From assembly GCA_021324445.1 (NCBI GenBank), contig JAJPJC010000147.1, positions 1 to 46,638 on the forward strand: DNA of 46,638 nucleotides, read 5' to 3'. The translations under genes and the position numbers were made by a program. Source of the stretch: Isosphaeraceae bacterium (GTDB lineage: Bacteria > Planctomycetota > Planctomycetia > Isosphaerales > Isosphaeraceae). The notes under the pieces are model-generated. The model did no database searches. It saw nothing but the letters and a program-made list of their open reading frames with translations, and was not told the origin of the DNA. Positions 7,900 through 15,572 of the stretch are shown here, piece by piece (position 1 is the first letter of the stretch; each line of letters begins with the position of its first letter).

Positions 7900-8079
7900 T
7901 CAGGTTACGGTCCGGAAGACGGTCACTCCCAGCAGTCCGATGACTGCGAAGACGACCAGGAAGACGAAGAACAGGATCTTGGCGATATCCGCGAACCCTT
8001 GCGAGAGCCCGCCGAAGCCGAACAACGCCGCGAGGGCGGCGAGCACCAGGAAGACCAGGGCCCACTTGAGCAGCGACAT
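7900..8079 (-). CDS. DUF1328-like small membrane protein
   Basis: A 59-residue, very hydrophobic protein with two membrane segments. It opens with [20 protein letters not shown], followed by [18 protein letters not shown] and a second helix ending in TVFRTVT. The G-F-x-G-L-A/S...A-x-I-A-K-I-L-F-x-I-F pattern matches the DUF1328 (YtjA) family of small inner-membrane proteins, whose function is not known. The start ATG 8079 follows a strong site (GGGGGAGGAGA) at good spacing. It lies between the secreted protein gene and the Ubl gene on the same strand. DUF1328 genes occur in many contexts, so its place here may be coincidental. Confidence 0.8.
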   Translation of the reverse strand: MSLLKWALVFLVLAALAALFGFGGLSQGFADIAKILFFVFLVVFAVIGLLGVTVFRTVT

Positions 8080-8232
8080 CGATCTCCTCCCCCTCGATCC
8101 CCGATCGAGGGCTGGCTGGAACTCGTGATGAGTAATCTGTTTACGGCCAGCCGACCGTTCGATCGACCAGCCCTGGATCACTCCCAGAGCAAATCGAGTG
8201 CCGCTGGATTGGTGCTCGGTCCTTCCGCTGCG

Positions 8233-8649
8233 CTACGGCGACCGGGCCTGGGTCAGCCAGAGCTCGGCCTCCAGGCGGTAGTATTCGGACGCCCCGACGT
8301 CATACGACGAGCCGAAGCCGAACCGCCGCACTTTCTTGATGAAGGTTTCCAGCGCCTTCATCCGGGCGAGGTGTTCTTCGAGCGCGGCGATGCGGTCGGC
8401 CGGCTTGCCGGCGAGGTCGCGGCGGGAGTCCAGGACGAGGCGCGACCAGGCGTAGACTTGATACGAGTCGAGCCGGGCCTGCTGGTAGTAGGACCAGGTC
8501 AGCTCATACTGCTTCAGCGCCGCCTGGAGGCGCGCCGCGGCGAGCGAGGGAGGCCTGGGCGGCTCCCCCGGGGGAGCCGCCGGTGCAAACGAGAAGCCGG
8601 CCAGCAGCAGAACCAGGAGCGTCCATCGGCGTCTTTCCGGAGCGGCCAT
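8233..8649 (-). CDS. Small secreted protein of unknown function in the Ubl cluster
   Basis: A 138-residue protein with a clear N-terminal signal peptide (RRRWTLLVLLLAGFSFA followed by PAAPPGEPPRPP). The rest is predicted largely helical: a region of aromatic residues (QYELTWSYYQQARLDSYQVY), then a helix around residues 85-100 and a C-terminal YYRLEAELWLTQA. I do not recognise a family. It starts 43 bp after the stop of the RING gene in the same direction, so it is likely co-transcribed with it. Its export suggests a role in the periplasm or at the membrane where the RING and JAB proteins are anchored; that is inference only. Confidence 0.65.
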   Translation of the reverse strand: MAAPERRRWTLLVLLLAGFSFAPAAPPGEPPRPPSLAAARLQAALKQYELTWSYYQQARLDSYQVYAWSRLVLDSRRDLAGKPADRIAALEEHLARMKALETFIKKVRRFGFGSSYDVGASEYYRLEAELWLTQARSP

Positions 8650-8691
8650 GGCGGATCTCCAAACTCGGCCGTGTGGCGAGCTGCTGACGGC

Positions 8692-9531
8692 TCACGATTC
8701 GGTGACACCGACCTTGCCGTTGCATCCATAGATCGAGCAGGCGCCGACGTATTCCCAGCAATCGCGGTGGTGGGGCGTATTGCACGCGGCGCAGACGATG
8801 ACGGCGCCGGCGGTGATCGGCTCGCCGCAGACCTTGCAGATCGGCGGGCCGGCGTCCTCGTCGTCCCAATCGTCCGGCTGGTCGACGATATCGATCCCCT
8901 GGTTCATCCGCCGGGAAACGCCGTCGAGCAGTCCGTCGTGGATCACCAGCGCTTCGCGGACGGCCGCGGCCAGGGCCTCGCTGCTCTGGCCCAGGTTGCG
9001 GTCGATCTGGACCAGCAAGCGCTCGGGGTTGATCGAGACCAGCATGCCGCCGGCATGGACCATCCGCTGCAAATTGCCGATCGTCCAGCGGACCTGGGGG
9101 CTCAGGAAGTCGCGGGCCATCTCCAGGTCATTCGCCTGAACAATGAAGGCGCGGTCGAAGGCCGGGTCGCCCAGCTTGACCAGCCGCGTCCCCTTTGGGG
9201 GCTGGGGCGGGGCAGGGCGGGCGATCGGGGCCAGCTCGAGCCGGAACGGGATGCCCCGGCCAAACCGCGCCACCACCCGGGTCCGAGGAATCTGCTGCGG
9301 TTGACCGGTGATCGTCGGCGCCAGGCCGACCCGGACCGTCGAACCCGCATGAAAGAAGCTGACGGTGGGCGGATCGGAAAGCCCACGGCTCTCGTAGCGC
9401 CCACGGTACAGCGTGGCGAGCTGGCGATACGCCCGGTACCGCGAACCGCTCACCCATGCACCCAGCGACGACAGGAGCCGGATGACCAGATAGATGAGCA
9501 GAACGACCAGGCTGAAGATCACCAGTTCCAT
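8692..9531 (-). CDS. Membrane-anchored RING-type (prokaryotic RING family 1-like) E3 candidate
   Basis: A 279-residue protein. The N-terminus (MELVIFSLVVLLIYLVIRLL) is a membrane anchor. A middle domain (about 35-215) contains no motif I know. The C-terminus (230-272) is a treble-clef zinc domain with eight ligands: C232, C235, C247, C250, H254 or H255, C258, C265 and C270, spaced C-x2-C-x11-C-x2-C-x4-H-x2-C-x6-C-x4-C. The CNTPHHRDCW signature is typical of the prokaryotic RING fingers that were linked to E1/E2/JAB operons by comparative genomics. In this context it is a good E3 candidate acting at the membrane. The start ATG 9531 is chosen because it begins at the membrane helix; the frame extends upstream without support. 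Not all prokaryotic RING proteins are E3s, so this rests on the neighbours. Confidence 0.82.
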   Translation of the reverse strand: MELVIFSLVVLLIYLVIRLLSSLGAWVSGSRYRAYRQLATLYRGRYESRGLSDPPTVSFFHAGSTVRVGLAPTITGQPQQIPRTRVVARFGRGIPFRLELAPIARPAPPQPPKGTRLVKLGDPAFDRAFIVQANDLEMARDFLSPQVRWTIGNLQRMVHAGGMLVSINPERLLVQIDRNLGQSSEALAAAVREALVIHDGLLDGVSRRMNQGIDIVDQPDDWDDEDAGPPICKVCGEPITAGAVIVCAACNTPHHRDCWEYVGACSIYGCNGKVGVTES

Positions 9532-9610
9532 GGCTCGTCCTTTTGCTCGCCGCGCGCGCCGTCCTTTGGTAGCTCGGCTTGAACACGGAGCGGGCTGGGG
9601 ACGCCTCACA

Positions 9611-9637
9611 CCAAGGACCAAGGACCAAGGACCAACC
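9611..9637. repeat. Heptamer tandem repeat CCAAGGA
   Basis: About four units of CCAAGGA between the phosphopantetheinyl transferase gene and the RING gene. The unit resembles the ACCACGG heptamers at 5814-5836, differing at one or two positions, so both may be products of the same slippage-prone sequence class. Confidence 0.85.
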
Positions 9638-9642
9638 CCAGT

Positions 9643-10482
9643 CTACGGTTTGATCAGCGGCGCGGGCAACGAGTCGTCCGCCTCCCCGGCGTGGACGGCC
9701 AGCGCGGCGACGAACCCCGGGCGGGGCGCGGCCTCCCAGAGCAGCCAGGGGTCGACTCGGTGCACGGGGCGCGCCGGCGTGAATTGCGGCGTCAGCTCGG
9801 TCGAGCCGAACCCGGTCTGATGCTGCGCCGAGAGGCCCGAGAGTCCCATGCCGAACGCCTTGAGGACCGCCTCCTTGCGCGTCCAGCCCCGGTGAAACGC
9901 CAGGTCTTGATCGGCGGCGGGGATGGCGGCGAACTCGGCCTGCTCGGCCGCGGTGAAGAAGGAGGCGACGATCCGGTTGGCCTCGAGGATCGGGCGGACC
10001 CGTTCGAGGTCGACCCCGAGCTCGCGCCCCCGGCAGACGGCGATCAAGGCCAGCTCGGAGGAGTGTGAGACATTGAACCGCAGCCTCAGGCGGTCGGCGC
10101 GCGGGTCGCCGCCCGGCGGGTGATCCAGCTCGGGCTTCCCCTGGGCCGCGGCCCGGAACCGCAGCGCCTCGGCCGGCTCGCCCAGCAGCCGGCCCAGGAT
10201 CTCCCGCAGCGCGGCTCGGCAGCGGGCAAACCGCCGACGATCCCGCGCCCGGACGAACCGCGCAGCCCGCGCCCGTTCGTCGGCCGAGAGGATCGCCAGC
10301 TCGGCACCCGGCTCGGCCGCCTCCGCGTCTTCGCCGGGCGCGAGGCCGGCATCCAGGTCGACGATCCAGACTCGGGCCTCATGGAGGGCCAGAGCGGGCA
10401 CATCGATGTCGGGTGACCATTCCCGCGGTGCGGGACGTGGAACCTCAGGACTTTCGGGCTCGCGCTCGCCGCGGAGACTCAT
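9643..10482 (-). CDS. 4'-phosphopantetheinyl transferase (Sfp type)
   Basis: A 279-residue Sfp-type transferase that moves the 4'-phosphopantetheine arm from coenzyme A to a conserved serine of acyl or peptidyl carrier proteins. It shows FNVSHS (137-142), the magnesium motif GVDLERVRP with D158 and E160, and the characteristic FHRGWTRKEAVLKAFGMGL with the catalytic E204. Length and motif order fit the Sfp/Gsp group rather than the short AcpS type. The start ATG 10482 gives a compact N-terminus; the frame continues upstream into the divergent Uma2 region without support. It lies 111 bp upstream of the RING gene on the same strand. The carrier protein it serves is not in the window, so a link with the Ubl cluster is unproven. 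Confidence 0.92.
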   Translation of the reverse strand: MSLRGEREPESPEVPRPAPREWSPDIDVPALALHEARVWIVDLDAGLAPGEDAEAAEPGAELAILSADERARAARFVRARDRRRFARCRAALREILGRLLGEPAEALRFRAAAQGKPELDHPPGGDPRADRLRLRFNVSHSSELALIAVCRGRELGVDLERVRPILEANRIVASFFTAAEQAEFAAIPAADQDLAFHRGWTRKEAVLKAFGMGLSGLSAQHQTGFGSTELTPQFTPARPVHRVDPWLLWEAAPRPGFVAALAVHAGEADDSLPAPLIKP

Positions 10483-10603
10483 GGGATTGACTGATTTGGC
10501 CGATGATTCTGGGCAATGGGTTCCCGCCTTGACATCCTGGCTCAGACGATCGAGACTGAAGTCGGCTCCTTTCAACTCGAACCGAGCGACTCGAGGTCTG
10601 AAG

Positions 10604-11164
10604 ATGGCATCGGTCCAAACACCGGCGGCGACGTTGGAAGACCTGGCGCGCGTGACCGAGAAGGCCGAGCTGATCGACGGACGGATCGTGCCGCTCATGC
10701 CTATCGGGCGAAAACCAGGCCGAGTCGCCGGACGGATCTACCGCAGCCTGGACGACTATGCCACACAGACTGGACGGGGCGAAGCCTATCCCGACAACGC
10801 CGGGTTCACGGTGCCCCGGCTGTCTTCCGGCCGCCAGTCATTTGCTCCCGACGCCTCGTATTACCTCGGGCCATTTCCCGATGACCCCATGCGGTTCCTC
10901 GAGGGTCCCCCCACGCTGGCCATCGAGGCCCGGAGCGAGAACGATTATACCCCATCCGCCGCGGCGGAACTCGCCGCCAAGCGCGCGGATTATTTCGAGG
11001 CCGGCACCAGGATCGTCTGGGATGTCGATCTGGTCGCCGAGTGCATCCACGTTTATCGGGCCGAGGCGCCTGCCCAGCCGACCACCTTCCGGCGCGGGCA
11101 AGTTGTGGATGCCGAGCCCCTGCTCCCCGGCTGGCGTATTGATGTGGACTGGATCTTCGCCTGA
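10604..11164 (+). CDS. Uma2-family (DUF820, PD-(D/E)XK-like) protein
   Basis: A 186-residue member of the Uma2 family, a PD-(D/E)XK endonuclease-like fold that is greatly expanded in cyanobacteria and planctomycetes. The opening AELIDGRIVPLMPIG, the central FAPDASYYLG, the L-A-I-E-A-R-S-E-N-D strand and the AKRADYFEAGTRIVWDVD segment follow the family order; acidic and lysine residues in the latter half correspond to the nuclease-like core. The start ATG 10604 is preceded by a GAAG-type site. The gene is divergent from the phosphopantetheinyl transferase (10482), with 121 bp between starts. The biological role of the family is not settled; association with mobile DNA is common. Confidence 0.85.
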   Translation: MASVQTPAATLEDLARVTEKAELIDGRIVPLMPIGRKPGRVAGRIYRSLDDYATQTGRGEAYPDNAGFTVPRLSSGRQSFAPDASYYLGPFPDDPMRFLEGPPTLAIEARSENDYTPSAAAELAAKRADYFEAGTRIVWDVDLVAECIHVYRAEAPAQPTTFRRGQVVDAEPLLPGWRIDVDWIFA

Positions 11165-11210
11165 CGGCCGAGGGAGGGCACTGTCGGAACACGGCTCCAG
11201 GACTTGAGCC

Positions 11211-12032
11211 ATGCGGCTTCCCCGGTTCCAGCTCACGCCCTGGCAGTCGATGGGGCTGATCATCGCCTGTGCCCTCTTCGTGGTGTTGCTCCTCTCGCCC
11301 TTGGGACCGTTGGCCGTGGCCATTGCGATCATCCTCCCCGGCTTCGTGATCGAGCGGACCCGGGGTGGAACAGGGATCATTGGCGGGACGGTTTCGACCA
11401 TTCTCTTCGTCGTCGGCTTCGCGATCGCCGCAGGCGTCGGCTCGATCTTCGCGGGCCCGAGCACGCGCGAGGATTTCCTCGAGTGGTTTCCGACGATCTA
11501 CCTCCTGTTCGTCGTCGCCCTGCTGTGGGGGGGCGCGGCCAGCATGACGCTCTACTGGGTCATCAAGGCCTGGGGCGAGCGCGGCCGAAAGACGCCAAGC
11601 GTCGAGCCGCGGCGGTTGCAGTACACGCTGCGACAACTGATGGTGCTGATCCTGACCTGCGCCATCGTCTTCGCGCTGCTCACCACGCCCGCCATCGTGC
11701 TCGTCGTCACGATCGGGATCGTCCTCCCCGGGTTCGCCATCGATCGGATGCGGGGACATTCGGGCGTCGTGGGCGGCATGCTATCCGCTGCGATCGCGCC
11801 CATGGGCCTGGGGATCGCGATCTACATCTACGACTTCTTCACCGCGACGAACTCGATCCTGGCCGATTATCTCGGACCACCCGCCGTCACCCTGCCCATG
11901 ATCGGCTTTGCCGGACTCGCCTGGGGGGCCCTGGTCAGCACCGTGCTCGACGTTTCCATCCGAGTGGCGAAATCCTATTCCGACGCGAAACCGTTGCTGG
12001 ACGACCCGGCCACGGAGTCTTCCACCTTCTGA
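11211..12032 (+). CDS. Multi-span membrane protein with internal duplication, unknown function
   Basis: A 273-residue integral membrane protein. About six hydrophobic segments are visible. Two homologous halves can be seen: a first block with IILPGFVIERTRGGTGIIGG and a second with IVLPGFAIDRMRGHSGVVGG, each preceded by a helix pair and followed by a further membrane helix. This suggests a duplicated module of two to three membrane helices joined by the loop that carries the R-x-R-G motif. I do not recognise a family. It starts 46 bp after the Uma2 stop and ends 15 bp before the quinone oxidoreductase, so these may be in one transcript, although the functions are unrelated. Confidence 0.75.
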   Translation: MRLPRFQLTPWQSMGLIIACALFVVLLLSPLGPLAVAIAIILPGFVIERTRGGTGIIGGTVSTILFVVGFAIAAGVGSIFAGPSTREDFLEWFPTIYLLFVVALLWGGAASMTLYWVIKAWGERGRKTPSVEPRRLQYTLRQLMVLILTCAIVFALLTTPAIVLVVTIGIVLPGFAIDRMRGHSGVVGGMLSAAIAPMGLGIAIYIYDFFTATNSILADYLGPPAVTLPMIGFAGLAWGALVSTVLDVSIRVAKSYSDAKPLLDDPATESSTF

Positions 12033-12047
12033 CGAGACGAGCAACCG

Positions 12048-13052
12048 ATGAGAGCGATCGTCATTACCGGCGTGGGGGGCCCGGAAGTCCTGGAGGTCCG
12101 GGAGGTCCCCACGCCCGAGCCGAGCGGCAAGCAAGTGCGGGTGCGGGTGCGGGCGTGCGGGCTGAACCGGGCCGACCTGTTGCAAGCCCGGGGGCACTAC
12201 CCGGCGCCGCCCGACGCGCCGGCCGACATTCCCGGGCTGGAGTACGCCGGGGAGGTCGAGGCGCTGGGCCCTGACGTGACCGGCCCGCTTCGGGTAGGCG
12301 ACCGGGTCTTCGGGATCGTTGGCGGAGGCGGACAGGCCGAATCGGTCCTCACGCATGAGCGGCTGGCCGTGCCGATTCCGCCCAACCTGGACTTCGTCAC
12401 GGCGGCGGCGGTCCCCGAGGCGTTCCTCACGGCGCACGATGCCTTGCTGACCCAGGGCCGGCTGGCGCCGGGCCGTCGCGTGCTGATCCACGCCGCCGGC
12501 AGCGGCGTCGGCACGGCGGCCGTCCAGCTCGCCCACGCGATGGGATGCACGGTCTTCGGCACGTCGCGAACCGCCGCCAAGCTCGAGCGGGTCAAGGCCC
12601 TGGGGTTGGACCAGGGCATCGACACGTCGCACGAGGATTTCGCCGCGGTGGTCCAGTCGCAGACCGGCGGCGCGGGGGTCGACGTCATCGTCGATTTCCT
12701 CGGTGGGCCGGCGCTGGCGGGCAACCTGGCGGCGCTGGCGCCCCGGGGCCGGCTCGTGCTCGTGGGCCTGCTCGGCGGCACCAGCGCCCCGCTCGACCTG
12801 AACCTGATGCTCCGCAAGCGGCTCACGATCGTCGGCACGACCCTCCGCGCCCGGCCGCTGGAGGAGAAGATCGCCGCGACGCGACGGTTCGCCGAGGAGG
12901 TCATCCCCTGGCTGGCGCGCGGACTCGTCCACCCGGTCGTCGATTCGGTCTTCCCCTTCGAAGAGGTCCGCGCCGCCCTGGCCAGGTTGGAATCGAACCA
13001 GGTCTTCGGCAAGGTCGTCCTGAGAATGGGAAGTCCCCTTTTCAAGGTCTGA
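12048..13052 (+). CDS. NAD(P)H:quinone oxidoreductase, zinc-free MDR family (PIG3-like)
   Basis: A 334-residue medium-chain dehydrogenase/reductase. The N-terminal catalytic domain starts MRAIVITGVGGPEVLEV and includes ACGLNRADLLQARGHYP, the signature of the quinone oxidoreductase/PIG3 branch, and lacks the zinc ligand cysteine-rich loop of alcohol dehydrogenases. The NADPH-binding Rossmann motif is AAGSGVGTAA (149-158), followed by the FGTSRTAAKLERV stretch and the DVIVDFLGG and GRLVLVGLLGG strands. Predicted reaction is NADPH-dependent reduction of quinones or reactive carbonyls in the cytoplasm. The start ATG 12048 matches the family N-terminus exactly and lies 15 bp after the upstream stop. 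Confidence 0.9.
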   Translation: MRAIVITGVGGPEVLEVREVPTPEPSGKQVRVRVRACGLNRADLLQARGHYPAPPDAPADIPGLEYAGEVEALGPDVTGPLRVGDRVFGIVGGGGQAESVLTHERLAVPIPPNLDFVTAAAVPEAFLTAHDALLTQGRLAPGRRVLIHAAGSGVGTAAVQLAHAMGCTVFGTSRTAAKLERVKALGLDQGIDTSHEDFAAVVQSQTGGAGVDVIVDFLGGPALAGNLAALAPRGRLVLVGLLGGTSAPLDLNLMLRKRLTIVGTTLRARPLEEKIAATRRFAEEVIPWLARGLVHPVVDSVFPFEEVRAALARLESNQVFGKVVLRMGSPLFKV

Positions 13053-13065
13053 CCAGGTTGACATC

Positions 13066-13095
13066 TTGAGCCGGCCTGTCCCAGCTATGTATGAT
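13066..13095 (+). promoter_or_regulatory. Possible sigma-70-like promoter
   Basis: TTGAGC (13066-13071) and TATGAT (13090-13095) separated by 18 bp, just after the quinone oxidoreductase and about 170 bp upstream of the unknown gene at 13267. Consensus agreement only; planctomycete promoters are not well defined. Confidence 0.3.
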
Positions 13096-13266
13096 GCGCG
13101 CCGATCCGCGCCGGGTCGATCATTCCCGGGAAGGGATCCGGGGTGAGGCCAGCGATTCCTGGATGCGCTGCTTGAATCCGGTCGCCTCGACCGCGGGAGC
13201 TGTCCGCGCCGACGCAAGCCGTCCCATCTGCCCAGAATTCGTTCATAAATAATGTAAATCAATTTT

Positions 13267-14037
13267 ATGAGTTATTACCACAAGACACAGTTGCGGCACG
13301 ACAGCCCGAATTACCCTGCATTCCTGCTGGTCCAGCCGGCCTCGGAATCCCACGAGAGGACGGACCGGATCGCGGAATGGGTGCTGGCGGCCTGGATGAA
13401 TCGGCTCGATCCCAACATCCTGGGCATCCGGCGGGTGGATGAGGAGCGGAACGGGCAGCTCGTGCCCATGATCCACATCGCCATCCCCCTGGGGTATCAG
13501 CGCCGGCAGCTCGCGCAGACGCTGGCGGTCAAGCAGCTCGAGGACGAGCAGAACGCGCCCAGGGTCAACCTGATCGCCAGCGCCGGGTTCGACGAGCCCC
13601 ACAGCTTCATCCGCGTGCCGGCCGAAATCCTGCTCAACACATTCTGTGATTTCTTGAGAGAGAGCCTCAGCACTCCGGTGGAGATCAACGATCATACCGT
13701 CCAGGTGACCGCGGAGACCGTCGAGGACTCGCTTCGCGAGTCGCAGCAGCAGAAGCGTCGCGAGGACGAGGGCCGGCTGCGGTCGGCCGTGCAGCATGGC
13801 CTCTCGATGCGGAATGCCACCGTCTTTTCGGATCAGATCCAGATCCTGGTCCACAAGAAGACCCAGGAGAAGTGGGTGCGGATCCAGAACGTCGAGAAGA
13901 CCGCGCGCACGACCGTGAAGCTGGCGCTCCAGCAGGCCGGCATCCAGGCGGCAACCCCGACGCAGGACGAGGGGGACAGTTCGGACTGGTCCCTGCTGTT
14001 TCCCGCCAGCGAAGCGCCCAAGCTCTTGTCCGAATAG
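13267..14037 (+). CDS. Hypothetical soluble protein
   Basis: A 256-residue protein with no signal peptide or membrane segment. It has an N-terminal domain with YPAFLLVQPASESHERTD, an ISH-type strand pattern around MIHIAIPLG, a helical middle rich in Q, E and R (residues about 150-185, DSLRESQQQKRREDEGRL), and a C-terminal domain ending DWSLLFPASE. I do not recognise a family. The start ATG 13267 follows an AT-rich tract (about 13240-13265) without a clear ribosome-binding site, which is common in this phylum; a downstream start is possible. It is transcribed convergently with the sigma-factor remnant at 14090. Confidence 0.6.
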   Translation: MSYYHKTQLRHDSPNYPAFLLVQPASESHERTDRIAEWVLAAWMNRLDPNILGIRRVDEERNGQLVPMIHIAIPLGYQRRQLAQTLAVKQLEDEQNAPRVNLIASAGFDEPHSFIRVPAEILLNTFCDFLRESLSTPVEINDHTVQVTAETVEDSLRESQQQKRREDEGRLRSAVQHGLSMRNATVFSDQIQILVHKKTQEKWVRIQNVEKTARTTVKLALQQAGIQAATPTQDEGDSSDWSLLFPASEAPKLLSE

Positions 14038-14089
14038 CCGGCGCAGCGCGGGAGGCAACCTCGTCGCGGCGACTGCCAAGGCCCGGCGA

Positions 14090-14629
14090 TCAGGATTCGC
14101 AAGGCCGGTCCTGGGTGGGCTCATCCCCCAGCTCCTCCGCGAGGGCAGCACACTCTCTCCGGAGGGTCTTGAGCACCCGTGAGGCGTAGCCGAAGACCGC
14201 GTTGGCCGTGATCCCCAGCTCCGCGGCGGTGGCCGCGGCCGGCTGGTCGCGGAGCACGCGCTGCTCGAAGCAGGCCCACGACCGCGCCGAGGTCACCGCC
14301 CGCACTCGCTGCATGGCGATTTCCAGCCGGTGCTGCCGCTCCAGCTCGTCCCACTCCGCTTCCACTCTCCGGCTCTCCTGCTGGTCGCCGGCCCGGAACC
14401 GTCGGACCCATTCCTCCTCCGCATGGCGCTGAGCCTTGGCCTGCCGGGCCTGGTCGACCAGGGCCGAGAACGTGACCTTCCACAGATAGCCGCGAAACCG
14501 TCCGGGCTTACCGCCCAGCGTGAACTCGGGGATCGCGCGGAGCAGCCGCGCGAAGACGTCCTGGATCACATCCTCGACGGCGTGCTCCTTCAGGCCCAGA
14601 CGACGCAGTTGACACTCCCCACGGCTCAA
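14090..14629 (-). pseudogene. ECF sigma-70 factor remnant lacking its N-terminus
   Basis: The 179 residues contain the second half of sigma region 2 (LGLKEHAVEDVIQDVFARL, then GKPGRFRGYLWKVTFSALVDQ) and region 4 (AATAAELGITANAVFGYASRVLKTLR), as in planctomycete ECF sigma factors. What should precede them, region 2.1 and the start of 2.2 (about 35-45 residues), is missing. The only start is a TTG at 14629 that overlaps the end of the Uma2 remnant, and the codons upstream of it read the Uma2 gene in another frame. This is best explained by a deletion that joined the Uma2 gene to the inside of a sigma gene. Core promoter-binding function is unlikely without region 2.1. Confidence 0.7.
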
Positions 14630-14964
14630 GAGATCGTCCCGCTCGGTCCGAGCTGCTCGATGATCACGACCTTGCCATCGAATCGCCAGACCTCGGCGAC
14701 CCGCGGCGCCGCGTAAATCCCCGGCCGCTCGATCTGAGACGGAGAGAGGTCGATTTCGATTGCAAGATCAGGATCGGGATAGTCGGCGATGTTGTCCGAT
14801 TGGCGGGCAAAGGACGCCGAAACGGCCGCCAGCTTCTTTGGTGCGAAGAAATAGCAATCGTCGGCCTCCCTGCCGCGCGCGATCGCCGGGCGCTTCCAGG
14901 TCGTCTCGCCACCTTCGAGACATGGGATATCCAGCCCGAACGGGAGTGCACGGAAGTCGTTCAC
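14626..14964 (-). pseudogene. Uma2-family remnant, truncated at both ends
   Basis: The 112 residues match the middle and late parts of the Uma2 family: a TTWKRPAIARGREADDCYFF segment, the PDLAIEIDLSPSQIERPGIY strand and turn, and EVWRFDGKVVIIEQL. Typical members have a further 70-80 N-terminal residues carrying the YDRG...E-I-M-S-P segment and a longer C-terminus. Here the N-terminal side ends at the GCAGAGAGC repeat (14963-15036), and the C-terminal side ends after EQLGPSGTIS where sigma-factor sequence begins. The fragment therefore lies between two breakpoints. Confidence 0.7.
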
Positions 14965-15036
14965 CGCAGAGAGCGCAGAGAGCGCAGAGTCGAAGACAGA
15001 GGATCCCTCTCGGCGGTCTCCGCGGTCTCTGCGGTG
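14963..15036. repeat. Inverted repeat with GCAGAGAGC units
   Basis: The left arm TCACCGCAGAGAGCGCAGAG and the right arm CGGTCTCTGCGGTGA are inverted relative to each other, with about 35 bp between them; each arm also has internal GCAGAGAGC or GCGGTCTCT repeats. It borders the truncated Uma2 gene exactly on its 5' side. Elements of this appearance are familiar from planctomycete intergenic regions, from memory. Confidence 0.8.
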
Positions 15037-15118
15037 AGTCTCTCGAGCTCGTCAGATCAGGAATGCCAATCGAAGCGGCCCAAGAACCCGGTTCCCACTG
15101 AGATGACTTTCCGGACTG

Positions 15119-15538
15119 TCAATAAGGGGCCAGATTGCCGGGTCCGAAGGCATCCGGCAGGAGGATCCCCAGCCGCGATCGGATCACGGCCGGCCCGTCG
15201 CAGATCGCGATGAGCTCGGCGTCGGGCCCGAACTCGTGGATCACCTGCCGGCAGGCGCCGCAGGGAGCGGTCGGTTGGGGTGTGGGGGTGTAGACCAAGA
15301 CGGCCTGAATGACCAGCCGGCCTGGACCCTGGGCCACGGCCCGGAAGACGGCATTCCGCTCGGCGCAGATGGTCAGGCCGTAGGAGGCATTCTCGACGTT
15401 GCAGCCGGCGACGATCGCGCCGCTGCCGGTGAGCACGGCGGCGCCCACCGGGAACCGGCTGTAGGGGCAGTAGGCGAGCGCGGCCGCGCGGCGCGCGGCG
15501 GCGGTGAGATCGCCATAGACCGATTCGGTGATCGCCAT
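15119..15538 (-). CDS. cdd: Cytidine deaminase
   Basis: A 139-residue, homotetrameric-type cytidine deaminase that converts cytidine and deoxycytidine to uridine forms in pyrimidine salvage. The zinc and catalytic residues are complete: C58 and E60 in TICAERNAVF, and C93 and C96 in TAPCGACRQV. The substrate-binding motif GCNVENASYG (45-54) and the early AYCPYSRFPVGAA are also present. Length is typical of the short bacterial type. ATG 15538 is supported by the family N-terminus. The sulfite reductase gene ends only 34 bp upstream on the same strand, so the two may be co-transcribed although functionally unrelated. Confidence 0.95.
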   Translation of the reverse strand: MAITESVYGDLTAAARRAAALAYCPYSRFPVGAAVLTGSGAIVAGCNVENASYGLTICAERNAVFRAVAQGPGRLVIQAVLVYTPTPQPTAPCGACRQVIHEFGPDAELIAICDGPAVIRSRLGILLPDAFGPGNLAPY

Positions 15539-15572
15539 CCGGTCGGCTCCCTCCCCCGGCTCGACGGTCAGG

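Noticed and set aside
3009..9531. Assigning the ubiquitin-like cluster to a known Bil/BIL-type antiviral system.
   Set aside because: The E1, E2, JAB and Ubl are similar in general outline, but a RING gene, a YukD-like Ubl without diglycine and membrane segments set it apart; no phage-defence marker is adjacent, so a defence role is not supported.
7735..9582. A 615-codon plus-strand frame opposite the RING gene and its neighbours.
   Set aside because: The minus strand carries a zinc domain, a signal peptide and a DUF1328 family match; the plus frame shows only low-complexity Arg/Gln/Gly sequence.
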